Source of the DNA: Ruminococcaceae bacterium UBA7147
GTDB lineage: Bacteria > Bacillota > Clostridia > Oscillospirales > Acutalibacteraceae
DNA: 26,656 bases
NCBI GenBank assembly: GCA_002491825.1
Contig: DKWR01000070.1
Location: forward strand, 8,529-35,184
Direction: 5' to 3'
Shown here: one piece after another, positions 14,667 through 22,541 of the stretch
How positions within the stretch are numbered: the first letter of the stretch is position 1
Layout: every line of letters begins with the position of its first letter
Notes under the pieces: generated by a model
Database searches by the model: none
What the model was told of the DNA's origin: nothing
What the model saw: the letters and a program-made list of their open reading frames with translations, nothing else
Made by a program: the position numbers and the translations under genes

Positions 14667-16040
14667 TTAGCTGTTTACCAATGCACGCTGAATTGCTGTT
14701 GCGTCATTGACATTTACTGCACCGTCACTGTTCATATCAGCAACAGCCATCTGTTCATCAGTAAAGTTTATGATACTTGCACTGTGTTTTTGAATTAATG
14801 TCGCATCTGAAACGCTTAATACGCCGTCACCGTTTACATCGCCGAGTAACGGTTCAGGAACATCACTGAGGTTGATAAATGGGATACCTTTTATTTCAGC
14901 ATAATTCTCTGCGGCTGAATCTTCATAACCGCAAATTGTCAGTGAATCAGAGCGAACATTAAATGCAGTGAAAGCAATTTTTGTTACGTTTGCAGGAATT
15001 GTTACTCTTTCAAGGCTTGAACAGCACGTAAAAGCGTTTCCGCATATTTCTGTCAGATTGTCAGGGAATACAATGTTTTTAAGTCCGGTGCAACGGTAGA
15101 ATGCGGAGTCGCCTATGCTTGTTAAACCGTCAGGAAATGTAATACTTTCAAGGCTTGAACAGTTGTAGAAAGCAGAAGCGCCGATAGTCGTTACACTGTT
15201 GCCGAATTTTATATCAGTAATACTCGAACAGCCGCTGAATGATTCCTTGCTAATACTTGTTACGCCGTTGCCGATTGTAACGCTTGTAAGACTTGAACAA
15301 GCTCTGAAAGAACTATTGCCAATGTTTGCAACACTGTCAGGCTGGCTATTGTATATTGCAGTTTTATAAAATGCAGAGCCGCCAATACTTGTTACACTGT
15401 CCGGAATGGTTACTTTTTCAAGCTCGGTACATCCGTTGAAAGCACAAAGACCGATTTCTCTTACGTTGTTGGGAATTATTATCTCTTTAAGGCTAATGCA
15501 TGTATCAAATGCGTATCTGTCAATGATTTCAAGATTGTTGTTGAACGTAACGCTTTTCAGATTTTTATTGAAGGGAAATGCGTATTGACCTATGACCTTC
15601 AATTCTTTACCGAATGTAAGACTTGAAAGATTACATGATCCAAATGCCCAATCTCCAATGCTTGTTACACTATCGGGAATATTTACGTTTGTAAGATTCC
15701 TGCAACACCCGAATGCCCATGATTTAATGCTTGTTACGCCGCTTGGAATACTAACGCTTGTAAGACTAGTACATTCTTTAAAAGCAGAATTGCCAATGCT
15801 TGTTACCGTATATCCGTCCAACTTTGACGGAATCGTGAGTGTTTCGGCACTGCCGTTATATGTAATGATTTCAGCTGTTCCGTCATCAAGAACCTGATAC
15901 TCATAGTCACCAAATTCAGCACTTACTGAATTACTGCTGTCAACTTCTGCGGCGCTTGCCGTAAACGGCAAAGCTGAAAATGCACTGAATGTCATAATTG
16001 CGGCAAGCAATACGGACATTGTCTTTTTAAAATTTTTCAT
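14667..16040 (-). CDS. Secreted BspA-type leucine-rich-repeat protein with C-terminal dockerin
   Basis: 457 residues. A signal peptide (residues 1-31: basic KNFKK, hydrophobic core, TASAAE cleavage region) sends it out of the cell. Residues about 45-395 are BspA/LRR_5 repeats of the type LTSVxIPDSVTSIGxxAFxxC, at least a dozen units. Residues 398-457 are a type I dockerin with two calcium loops (GDVNGDGVLSVSDAT and ADMNSDGAVNVNDAT), which docks proteins onto cohesin-bearing scaffoldins. It is therefore probably a cell-surface or cellulosome-like complex component with a binding rather than catalytic role. The start follows AAAGGAG. A promoter (TTGTAA-N17-TATAAT) lies at 16133-16105. The family is common in Ruminococcus; no cohesin gene is in view. 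Confidence 0.93.
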   Translation of the reverse strand: MKNFKKTMSVLLAAIMTFSAFSALPFTASAAEVDSSNSVSAEFGDYEYQVLDDGTAEIITYNGSAETLTIPSKLDGYTVTSIGNSAFKECTSLTSVSIPSGVTSIKSWAFGCCRNLTNVNIPDSVTSIGDWAFGSCNLSSLTFGKELKVIGQYAFPFNKNLKSVTFNNNLEIIDRYAFDTCISLKEIIIPNNVREIGLCAFNGCTELEKVTIPDSVTSIGGSAFYKTAIYNSQPDSVANIGNSSFRACSSLTSVTIGNGVTSISKESFSGCSSITDIKFGNSVTTIGASAFYNCSSLESITFPDGLTSIGDSAFYRCTGLKNIVFPDNLTEICGNAFTCCSSLERVTIPANVTKIAFTAFNVRSDSLTICGYEDSAAENYAEIKGIPFINLSDVPEPLLGDVNGDGVLSVSDATLIQKHSASIINFTDEQMAVADMNSDGAVNVNDATAIQRALVNS

Positions 16041-16078
16041 ACTTTTTTCTCCTTTTTTGTTATTTTAACGGAATTTGC

Positions 16079-16197
16079 AAATAAAATGCAAATGCCATGT
16101 AATAATTATATTGCATTTTACATAAATTTACAATAGAATATTAAAATTTTCCTATTTTGACATAAAATAAAATGCAAATGTTGTGTAATAATTATAT
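16079..16197. promoter_or_regulatory. Direct repeats and minus-strand promoter between the LRR and XRE genes
   Basis: A 33-nt word beginning AAATAAAATGCAAATG and ending GTAATAATTATAT occurs at 16079-16111 and 16165-16197, 86 nt apart. In the first copy, on the minus strand, TTGTAA (16133-16128), a 17-nt spacer and TATAAT (16110-16105) form a promoter for the LRR gene. AAAATGCA and TGCATTTT also form an inverted pair around it. The second copy holds TATAAT at 16195-16200, a possible -10 for the plus-strand XRE gene. The gap shows no other gene. Confidence 0.6.
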
Positions 16198-16284
16198 AAT
16201 GCTTTCTATTAAAAAGCAATAGCTTTTACATAAAAAGTTTATATTTTTCGTCATATAGGGTAACCTTATTTTGAGGTGAGCGGT

Positions 16285-16536
16285 ATGTCTAAATCAAAAC
16301 CCATATCCTTTGACAATGTGGACAAATTTGTTGAGCTTGGTCTGAATATATCTTATTACAGAAAGAGAAAGGGAATCACGCAGGAAAAGCTTGCCGAGAT
16401 GATTGGCATAAGCCGTTCGCATTTAAGCGCAATTGAAGCACCGAACATAATTAAAGCGTTTTCAATTGAACTGCTTTTTGACATAGCAAACGCACTTGAA
16501 ATTGAACCGTATAAGTTGTTGATGTTCAGGGATTGA
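16285..16536 (+). CDS. XRE family helix-turn-helix regulator
   Basis: 83 residues, almost entirely a Cro/CI-type HTH (about 18-78). LNISYYRKRKGITQEKLAEMIGISRSHLSAIE shows helices 2 and 3 of the DNA-binding unit. An in-frame GTG lies 9 nt upstream, but GAGGTG is well placed for the ATG at 16285. No sensor or enzymatic domain is present. It is transcribed divergently from the LRR-dockerin gene with repeated AT-rich words between them, so it may regulate that gene and itself. It is followed by a bidirectional terminator shared with gap. Confidence 0.85.
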   Translation: MSKSKPISFDNVDKFVELGLNISYYRKRKGITQEKLAEMIGISRSHLSAIEAPNIIKAFSIELLFDIANALEIEPYKLLMFRD

Positions 16537-16553
16537 AACAACACAATAAATGC

Positions 16554-16588
16554 AAAAAAGGACACTGCATTTCTGCAATGTCCTTTAA
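16554..16588. terminator. Bidirectional terminator between the XRE gene and gap
   Basis: AAAGGACACTGCA and TGCAATGTCCTTT pair around TTTC. On the minus strand the stem is followed by a run of six T, so it mainly ends the gap transcript. Confidence 0.85.
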
Positions 16589-16614
16589 TGTTTAATCTAA
16601 ATTAAAAGTTACGA

Positions 16615-17646
16615 TTAACCTAATTCAGCAAAATATTTGATTGTTCTAACCATCTGGCTTGTGTATGAGTTCTCGTTGTCATACCACGAAACAACCTGTA
16701 CTTCAAAGAGGTCGTCAGCAATCTTTGAAACCATTGTCTGTGTAGCGTCAAAGAGTGAGCCGTACTTCATACCGATAACGTCTGAAGAAACGATCTGATC
16801 CTCGTTGTAGCCAAATGACTCTGAAGCAGCAGCCTTCATAGCAGCGTTGATGCCTTCAACTGTAACGTCTGTGCCCTTAACAACAGCTGTGAGGATTGTT
16901 GTTGAACCTGTGGGAACGGGTACACGCTGAGCTGAACCGATGAGCTTGCCGTTGAGCTCGGGAATTACAAGACCGATAGCCTTTGCAGCACCTGTTGAGT
17001 TAGGAACGATGTTAGCAGCGCCTGCTCTTGCTCTTCTGAGGTCGCCCTTTCTGTGAGGACCGTCAAGAATCATCTGGTCGCCTGTGTAAGCGTGGATTGT
17101 TGACATAATACCGCTCTGGATTTCAGCGTACTTGTTAAGAGTATCAGCCATGGGAGCGAGGCAGTTTGTTGTGCAGGAAGCAGCAGAAATGATTGTGTCG
17201 TCTGCTGTAAGAGTCTTTTCGTTTACGCTGTAAACGATTGTCTTAAGGTCGTTGCCTGCGGGAGCAGAAATAACAACCTTCTTTGCGCCTGCGTCGATGT
17301 GAGCCTGGCTCTTTGCCTTTGAGCAGTAGAAGCCTGTGCACTCTAAAACAACGTCTACGCCGAGTTCGCCCCAGGGAAGCTCAGCAGCGTTGGGCTTTGC
17401 GTAAATTGTGATTTCCTTACCGTCAACGATGATTGAACCTTCGCCTGCTTCTACAGTGTGAAGACCTTCACCGATTCTGCCGCAGTAACCGCCCTGTGCT
17501 GTGTCATACTTAAGAAGGTTAGCGAGCATTTTGGGATCTGTAAGATCGTTGATAGCTACTACTTCGTAGCCCTCAGCGCCGAACATCTGTCTGAAAGCAA
17601 GACGTCCGATACGGCCGAAGCCGTTAATTGCAACTTTAACTGACAT
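16615..17646 (-). CDS. gap: Glyceraldehyde-3-phosphate dehydrogenase
   Basis: Oxidises glyceraldehyde-3-phosphate to 1,3-bisphosphoglycerate in glycolysis. 343 residues. The NAD-binding motif INGFGRIGRLAFRQ is at 7-20, with Asp34 (AINDLTD) marking NAD rather than NADP preference. The catalytic cysteine is Cys158 in SAASCTTNC. The substrate loop GAAKAIGLVIPELNGK and the final SWYDNENSYTSQM block are also present. The start follows TAGGAGG. It is a single-gene unit with its own promoter (TTGAAG-N17-TATAAT) and terminator; no other glycolytic genes are adjacent. A 25-bp perfect palindrome lies upstream of the promoter. Confidence 0.98.
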   Translation of the reverse strand: MSVKVAINGFGRIGRLAFRQMFGAEGYEVVAINDLTDPKMLANLLKYDTAQGGYCGRIGEGLHTVEAGEGSIIVDGKEITIYAKPNAAELPWGELGVDVVLECTGFYCSKAKSQAHIDAGAKKVVISAPAGNDLKTIVYSVNEKTLTADDTIISAASCTTNCLAPMADTLNKYAEIQSGIMSTIHAYTGDQMILDGPHRKGDLRRARAGAANIVPNSTGAAKAIGLVIPELNGKLIGSAQRVPVPTGSTTILTAVVKGTDVTVEGINAAMKAAASESFGYNEDQIVSSDVIGMKYGSLFDATQTMVSKIADDLFEVQVVSWYDNENSYTSQMVRTIKYFAELG

Positions 17647-17679
17647 AAAAAATTCCTCCTAAATATTTAAGGTAATTTT

Positions 17680-17708
17680 ATTATATTACATTTTTTTCAT
17701 TTCTTCAA
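17680..17708 (-). promoter_or_regulatory. gap promoter
   Basis: TTGAAG (17708-17703), 17-nt spacer, TATAAT (17685-17680) on the minus strand, about 35 nt before the start. Confidence 0.75.
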
Positions 17709-17742
17709 TAGGTTTGATAAAGAATTAACGAAAAAATTTTTT

Positions 17743-17767
17743 GATTTTTACAAAATATGTAAAAATC
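17743..17767. promoter_or_regulatory. Perfect palindrome upstream of gap, candidate operator
   Basis: Arms GATTTTTACA and TGTAAAAATC around a 5-nt centre, 35 nt upstream of the gap -35. It does not match Rex, CcpA or CIRCE patterns that I know. It could be an operator or, less likely, a terminator of an unseen transcript. Confidence 0.45.
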
Positions 17768-18237
17768 ACGATTTTATAAGCTGTTTTTGGTTAATTATTT
17801 TTAATTCCTTGACAAAATGACAAGATTTTTTACGCTTACTCAATTATTTATCTGCAAAAACACCACACTTATTCTTGACAATTGAAAATAATTATTATAG
17901 AATTAGTATAGAATTCCGTAATTGCGGATTTCTGCAAGAAACAACAATTGTTATGTTTTTTGCACTTTTTTAATCAGACTCTTTACAGGGCCGTTTTTAT
18001 AGATATTTTTTATTAATTATATCAACTAATTATATCAACATTTTTGTTTTTTACGCTTTAGGCGATAGTAGGACGAATCTGAAACGCAATTTTGCTTTTC
18101 GGAAAACTTGTAATTAATTTGAAGAGGAAAATATTGACTGTTATTCCGTATTAAGGTAATATTTCGTTTTGTTTTGATTACACCTTCAATACGCCCTGAA
18201 TTAAAAAAATGATGTAAAATTTAAAATTGAATATCTA
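17768..18237. other. AT-rich non-coding gap
   Basis: No gene or known RNA is recognised. Visible items: an imperfect palindrome built on CTTGACA/TGACAAG at 17809-17825, a TTGACA at 17875-17880 without a well-spaced -10, and a short direct repeat of AATTATATCAAC around 18015-18040. The promoter of rny is presumably in this gap or just beyond it, but I cannot place it with confidence. Confidence 0.5.
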
Positions 18238-18412
18238 AGGGAAACACTGAATAAATCGCGCTAAAAGCTGTTTGCACATCTTACTTGCATATTTTCCGCC
18301 AGCTTGCTCAAAAAATCCTCGTAATGCGTCAGCATTACTGCGGTTTATTTGTGCAACCTAACGAAAAATCTGACAGCGCAATATGCACAAACGATTTAAT
18401 CAGTGTTTCCCT
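18238..18412. mobile_element. MITE-like inverted-repeat element
   Basis: Terminal inverted repeats AGGGAAACACTGA at 18238-18250 and TCAGTGTTTCCCT at 18400-18412 extend with a few mismatches to about 20 bp. The interior folds back on itself to a central hairpin GTAATGC...GCATTAC (about 18320-18340). No coding capacity. A GCATATTTTCCGCCA-type segment is shared with the 4777-4934 element. Confidence 0.75.
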
Positions 18413-18488
18413 AAAACGGCACCTTAAAGGTTTTGTGATTGGGAATTAAATTTATGAAACGAAAAATCAGACTAAGGAGGTGTCCGAA

Positions 18489-20042
18489 ATGCAGTTATGG
18501 ATTGCCATTATCTGCATAGTTGTTGCGGTGTTAATCGGCGGAGCAGTCGGTGTTTTTCTCGGCATTACTATCAGAAAAAACACTGCTGAAAAGGAAATCG
18601 GCAGTGCTGAAGAAGAAGCAAGAAAAATCGTTGCCGACGCTATAAAAACTGCCGAAGCCAAGAAAAAGGAAGTAGTCCTTGAGGGTAAGGACGAGGTTCA
18701 TCGCTTCAGAACCGAAAGCGAAAAAGAGCTTGCCGACAGGCGCAAGGAAGTTCAGCGTCAGGAACGCCGCATTCAGCAGAAGGAAGAAACGCTCGACCGA
18801 AAGCTCGACCATATGGAGCAGAAGGAAGAGAAGGTAAGCAAAAAACTCAAAGAAGCAGAGGCAAAGCTTGAGGAGGTTGAAACCCTCAAGAAAAGCCAGT
18901 TTGAAATGCTTGAAAAAATTTCGGGTTACACGGCTGAACAGGCAAAGAGCTATTTGCTTTCACAGCTTGAAAATGAGCTTGCTCACGAAAAATCGGTTAA
19001 GATTATGGAGTACACCGAGCAGCTCAAGGATGAAGCCGACGACAAGGCGAGAAATATTATCTCGCTTGCTATTCAGCGACTTGCCGCAGAGCAGGTTGCC
19101 GAGGCTACAATTTCTGTTGTTCCGCTCCCCAATGACGAGATGAAAGGACGTATCATTGGACGTGAGGGCAGAAACATCAGAGCTATTGAAACACTTACGG
19201 GCGTTGATTTGATTATCGACGATACTCCCGAGGCAATCACGCTTTCGTGCTTTGAGCCGGTAAGACGTGAGGTTGCCAGAATCGCACTTGAAAGACTTAT
19301 TTCCGACGGACGTATTCATCCGGCGAGAATTGAAGAAACAGTTGAAAAGGCAAGACGTGAGGTTGACGCTACAATCAAGCACGAGGGCGAAAGAGCCGTT
19401 CTTGAAGCAGGCGTTCACAATGTTCATCCCGAGCTTGTCAAGTTGCTCGGCAGACTTCGTTACCGTACAAGCTACGGCCAGAATGTGCTCAATCATTCTC
19501 TCGAGGTTTCCTACCTTGCAGGAATGATGGCAAGCGAGCTTGGTCTTGACCCGACAATTGCAAGACGTGCCGGCTTGCTCCACGATATAGGCAAGTCAAT
19601 CGACCACGAGGTTGAGGGCACACACATTCAGATAGGCGTTGACCTTGCGAGAAAGTACAAGGAAAGCGACGCCGTTATCCACGCTATCCACGCCCACCAC
19701 GGCGACGTTGAGGCAAAGACAATAGTAGCCTGTATTGTTCAGGCTGCCGACGCACTTTCGGCTGCACGTCCCGGCGCAAGACGTGAAAATGTTGAAAACT
19801 ACATTAAACGTCTGCAGATGCTTGAAGAGGTTGCTTCTTCGTTTGACGGAGTTGAGCGCACCTTTGCTATTCAGGCGGGCAGAGAGGTTCGTGTAATGGT
19901 TAAGCCCGAGATAGTAAACGACGAGCGTATGATTCCGCTTGCAAGAGAAATCTGCAAGAAGATTGAGGAAGAGCTTGAATATCCCGGACAGATTAAGGTT
20001 AATATTATCCGAGAGAACAGGGCGACCGATTACGCAAAATAA
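18489..20042 (+). CDS. rny: Ribonuclease Y
   Basis: Membrane-anchored endoribonuclease that begins mRNA decay in many Firmicutes. 517 residues with the full family layout: one TM segment (3-25), a long coiled coil (31-190), a KH RNA-binding domain with IIGREGRNIRAIE (222-234), and an HD hydrolase domain with the metal-binding His365-Asp366 in GLLHDIGKSIDHE and further HAHHGD (401-406). GGAGGTG suits the ATG at 18489; an in-frame GTG at 18480 lies inside that ribosome site. A strong terminator follows, so it is a single-gene unit in this window. Confidence 0.97.
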   Translation: MQLWIAIICIVVAVLIGGAVGVFLGITIRKNTAEKEIGSAEEEARKIVADAIKTAEAKKKEVVLEGKDEVHRFRTESEKELADRRKEVQRQERRIQQKEETLDRKLDHMEQKEEKVSKKLKEAEAKLEEVETLKKSQFEMLEKISGYTAEQAKSYLLSQLENELAHEKSVKIMEYTEQLKDEADDKARNIISLAIQRLAAEQVAEATISVVPLPNDEMKGRIIGREGRNIRAIETLTGVDLIIDDTPEAITLSCFEPVRREVARIALERLISDGRIHPARIEETVEKARREVDATIKHEGERAVLEAGVHNVHPELVKLLGRLRYRTSYGQNVLNHSLEVSYLAGMMASELGLDPTIARRAGLLHDIGKSIDHEVEGTHIQIGVDLARKYKESDAVIHAIHAHHGDVEAKTIVACIVQAADALSAARPGARRENVENYIKRLQMLEEVASSFDGVERTFAIQAGREVRVMVKPEIVNDERMIPLAREICKKIEEELEYPGQIKVNIIRENRATDYAK

Positions 20043-20086
20043 CCCCGACAAAAACCGGTTTTCGATTAATATATTTTAAATTTCAG

Positions 20087-20121
20087 CTGACATCGCATTT
20101 GTTGCGGTGTCAGTTTTTATT
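20087..20121 (+). terminator. Terminator of rny
   Basis: CTGACATCGCA and TGCGGTGTCAG form an 11-bp stem around TTTGT, followed by TTTTTATTTT. Confidence 0.9.
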
Positions 20122-20149
20122 TTGGAGAAAATAGCAGCCCGAATTTTAA

Positions 20150-20411
20150 ATTGATATATAGGTTACATTTCGGAACGTCAGGGAAATGTCGCAAAGCGAC
20201 AAAAGGGCTGCCGTTTTCGCAGAAAAGCCGCCCCCCTACGGATATAGAGGAAATGTTTGTTTTAAACTGTAGCGAGCAACACTCCCGTCGCTCAAATTCC
20301 TTACAACAACGTTTGAGTGTTATTCGTGAGCGACGAGGGCGTCGCTCGCTACAATATTACATTGACGTTTAGGTTTTAGTCGTAGGGACACTCACTCCGT
20401 GTCCGCAGTGG
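20150..20411. repeat. Mosaic palindromic repeats upstream of the three-gene system
   Basis: Contains type A palindromes at 20269-20293 (degenerate) and 20326-20352 and a type B palindrome at 20381-20411. The A-to-B order and the linker ATTACATTGACGTTTAG nearly match 51-140, about 20 kb away. A short open frame across it is not believable as a gene. Confidence 0.7.
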
Positions 20412-20486
20412 CTTATCGGTAATATGAGTTTTGTATAAAATTATCATAAAAAGTGACCATAAAGCCAAACTGTTATGCACGTTTTG

Positions 20487-20515
20487 TTGACAAATGTAAA
20501 TAAATGTGGTATAAT
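20487..20515 (+). promoter_or_regulatory. Promoter of the RyR / channel / TIR-LRR unit
   Basis: Perfect TTGACA (20487-20492), 17-nt spacer, TATAAT (20510-20515). The predicted leader before the first gene is about 108 nt. Confidence 0.8.
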
Positions 20516-20560
20516 GTCAAAAAAATACACTTAATTAATATAATATTTTGTTTAAAGTAA

Positions 20561-20610
20561 GGAGAATGAATTAAAAGAACAAGCTTGTTGTGATACAGGC
20601 TTGTTTTTCA
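20561..20610 (+). promoter_or_regulatory. Leader with minimal ORF and terminator-like hairpin
   Basis: A good ribosome site AAGGAG is followed almost at once by ATG AAT TAA (20566-20574), a two-codon open frame. Immediately after it AACAAGC (20578-20584) and GCTTGTT (20599-20605) form a stem followed by a short T run. This could be an attenuator or an RNA-stability element; it could also be chance. Confidence 0.45.
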
Positions 20611-20629
20611 CGTTTCTTTGGAGGATAAA

Positions 20630-22402
20630 ATGGAGTGGTACATTTGCTTTTGTCTTTCGCTGGCTGTTTTCATAAGTGCAATTATATTGTCAGTGTCGTT
20701 AAACAGATTCAAGCACAAAAGAGGTCGAATAATAGATGCACCAAAAGTATTGTTTGTAGGAATTTTATTATCTTCTGTACTTGTGTTCTTTCCGATATAT
20801 TACAATGAATTCAGAGGAAACATTGGCTCATTTATTGAAACATTAATGCTTTCCTTGCACAATACTATACGTCTTTTTGCAATTGACAGTGATTTTAGTA
20901 TTATCGGAGATAACATAGGATTTCTTGACCAATGGTTTAAAACAAGTTACACGATTTTATCACTTATACTGTTTATAGCTGCGCCGTTATTTACATTTGG
21001 ATTTGTACTTTCTTTTTTCAAAAATCTTTCGTCATATAAAAAATATTTTTATAAATATAATTGTGACGTCTATATCTTTTCAAAACTTAATGAGCGTTCG
21101 CTTGCACTTGCGCAAAGTCTGGTTTCGAACAATAAAAAAAGGGCAATAGTCTTTACCGGTGTTAATAGAGATAATAATGTAAATATTGATGAATTAATTG
21201 ACAATGCATATGTGATAGGTGCAATTTGTTTTAAAAAGGAATTAAATTCAATCAATTTTAATAGATTTCACAGTAAGCATAAGGAAATGATCTTTTTTAT
21301 CTGCGGAGATAATGATTCGGAAAATATTGAAGAATCGCTAACGCTTATATCAAATTATAGGGACAGAAATAACACATCTCTTTACGTGTTCTCAAATTCC
21401 ATAGAATGTGAATTGATTATTAACAATACCGACGTTGGTCGTCTTAAAGTTAGGCGAATAGATGAAATAAGGTCTTTGATTTACAGAACTCTTTATGACA
21501 GAGGATTTGAGATTTTTAATAATGCATATAAAACGGAAGATAATTCTAAAAAAATTACCGCTGTTATTATCGGAATGGGCCGATACGGAACAGAAATGCT
21601 CAAGGCTCTTTCGTGGTTTTGTCAGATGGATGGGTTTATAGCAGAGATTAATGTATTTGATAAAGCAGAAAACGCCGAATCTGTTTTTGAATCTCTTTGT
21701 CCTGAACTTATGGATGAAAAACATAACGGAAACTTTGGTGTTGAAGGCGAGGCGAAGTATAAAATACAATTCTATCCCGGTATGGATATAAAATCTTCTG
21801 ATTTCGATAACTGCATTTTTTCGTTGCGTAATGTGACGTATGTTTTTGTGTCGTTGGGAGATGATGAGCTTAATATTTCTGCGTCAATTAAGCTTCGTTC
21901 AATATTTGAGCGCATAGGTGTCCATCCCCGGATACAAGCAGTGGTTTACAGCAGCAAAAAGAAGAAAACACTTGACGGTATAAGTAATTTTAAGAATCAG
22001 AAATATGATATTGAGTTTATCGGAGATTTAGAAACATCATATTCAGAAGATGTTATTCTGGGGTCCGATGTAGAGGAAGCGGCACTTGAACGCCATAAAA
22101 AATGGGGCGCAGAAGAAGATTTCTGGCTTTATGAGTACAATTACAGATCTTCCGTTGCTTCGGCTATACATAAGAAAATGAAAATTGAATGCGGTATTCC
22201 CGGTGCAGACAAGGACGTTTCAGACAGGACTGAAGAAGAAAAGCATAGCATAAGAATGTTGGAGCATTGCAGATGGAATGCTTATATGCGTTCGGAGGGA
22301 TATTGCTATTCTCCCGTCAGAAACGACCTGGCAAAGACGCACACTGATTTGGTGCCTTTCGGTAGTTTATCGTTGGAAAAGCAAAAAATTGATGATGATT
22401 GA
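20630..22402 (+). CDS. Membrane protein with TrkA/RCK-like Rossmann regions and C-terminal RyR domain
   Basis: 590 residues. TM segments at about 4-24, 38-57 and 106-131. Between the last two lies a hydrophobic loop (TLMLSLHNTIRLFAIDSDF, 72-90) that could be a pore-like half helix. Cytosolic part: a first Rossmann-like region (144-290, CDVYIFSKLNERSLALAQ) and a second with a clean dinucleotide motif VIIGMGRYGTEML (312-324), both like TrkA-N/RCK domains of ion channels. Residues about 505-590 match the RyR repeat (HCRWNAYMRSEGY at 546-558, then LAKTHTDLVPF). In animals this repeat is part of ryanodine receptors; in bacteria it is proposed to bind a nucleotide or related ligand. The start is the ATG behind GGAGG. 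First gene of the three-gene unit; visibly richer in A+T than the arg genes. Ion permeation is inferred. Confidence 0.85.
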   Translation: MEWYICFCLSLAVFISAIILSVSLNRFKHKRGRIIDAPKVLFVGILLSSVLVFFPIYYNEFRGNIGSFIETLMLSLHNTIRLFAIDSDFSIIGDNIGFLDQWFKTSYTILSLILFIAAPLFTFGFVLSFFKNLSSYKKYFYKYNCDVYIFSKLNERSLALAQSLVSNNKKRAIVFTGVNRDNNVNIDELIDNAYVIGAICFKKELNSINFNRFHSKHKEMIFFICGDNDSENIEESLTLISNYRDRNNTSLYVFSNSIECELIINNTDVGRLKVRRIDEIRSLIYRTLYDRGFEIFNNAYKTEDNSKKITAVIIGMGRYGTEMLKALSWFCQMDGFIAEINVFDKAENAESVFESLCPELMDEKHNGNFGVEGEAKYKIQFYPGMDIKSSDFDNCIFSLRNVTYVFVSLGDDELNISASIKLRSIFERIGVHPRIQAVVYSSKKKKTLDGISNFKNQKYDIEFIGDLETSYSEDVILGSDVEEAALERHKKWGAEEDFWLYEYNYRSSVASAIHKKMKIECGIPGADKDVSDRTEEEKHSIRMLEHCRWNAYMRSEGYCYSPVRNDLAKTHTDLVPFGSLSLEKQKIDDD

Positions 22403-22541
22403 TTAACCGGCTACTATTTAGGCGTTTTTTCTGCGTTTAATTTTGGTTTCTTGATTGTATTAACAGGATTTATGTTGCTGATGCAATTGCTTGTGCTTTA
22501 AATTTACAAAATTATAGTTGATGTATTAATGAGGTGACGGT
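22403..22541 (+). other. Short gap with in-frame hydrophobic extension of the RyR gene
   Basis: After the TGA of the preceding gene the same frame stays open for 32 codons (22403-22498, stop TAA 22499-22501) and would encode a very hydrophobic stretch (YYLGVFSAFNFGFLIVLTGF...). No start with a ribosome site is found. It is either T-rich non-coding sequence or the remnant of a longer C-terminus. Confidence 0.35.

Noticed and set aside
20151..20372. 73-codon frame over the palindromic repeats
   Set aside because: It is composed mostly of repeat sequence, with no ribosome site or recognisable protein features.
22403..22501. Separate small membrane protein gene between the RyR and channel genes
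   Set aside because: The only internal ATG leaves nine codons and no ribosome site precedes it; reported only as an open extension.
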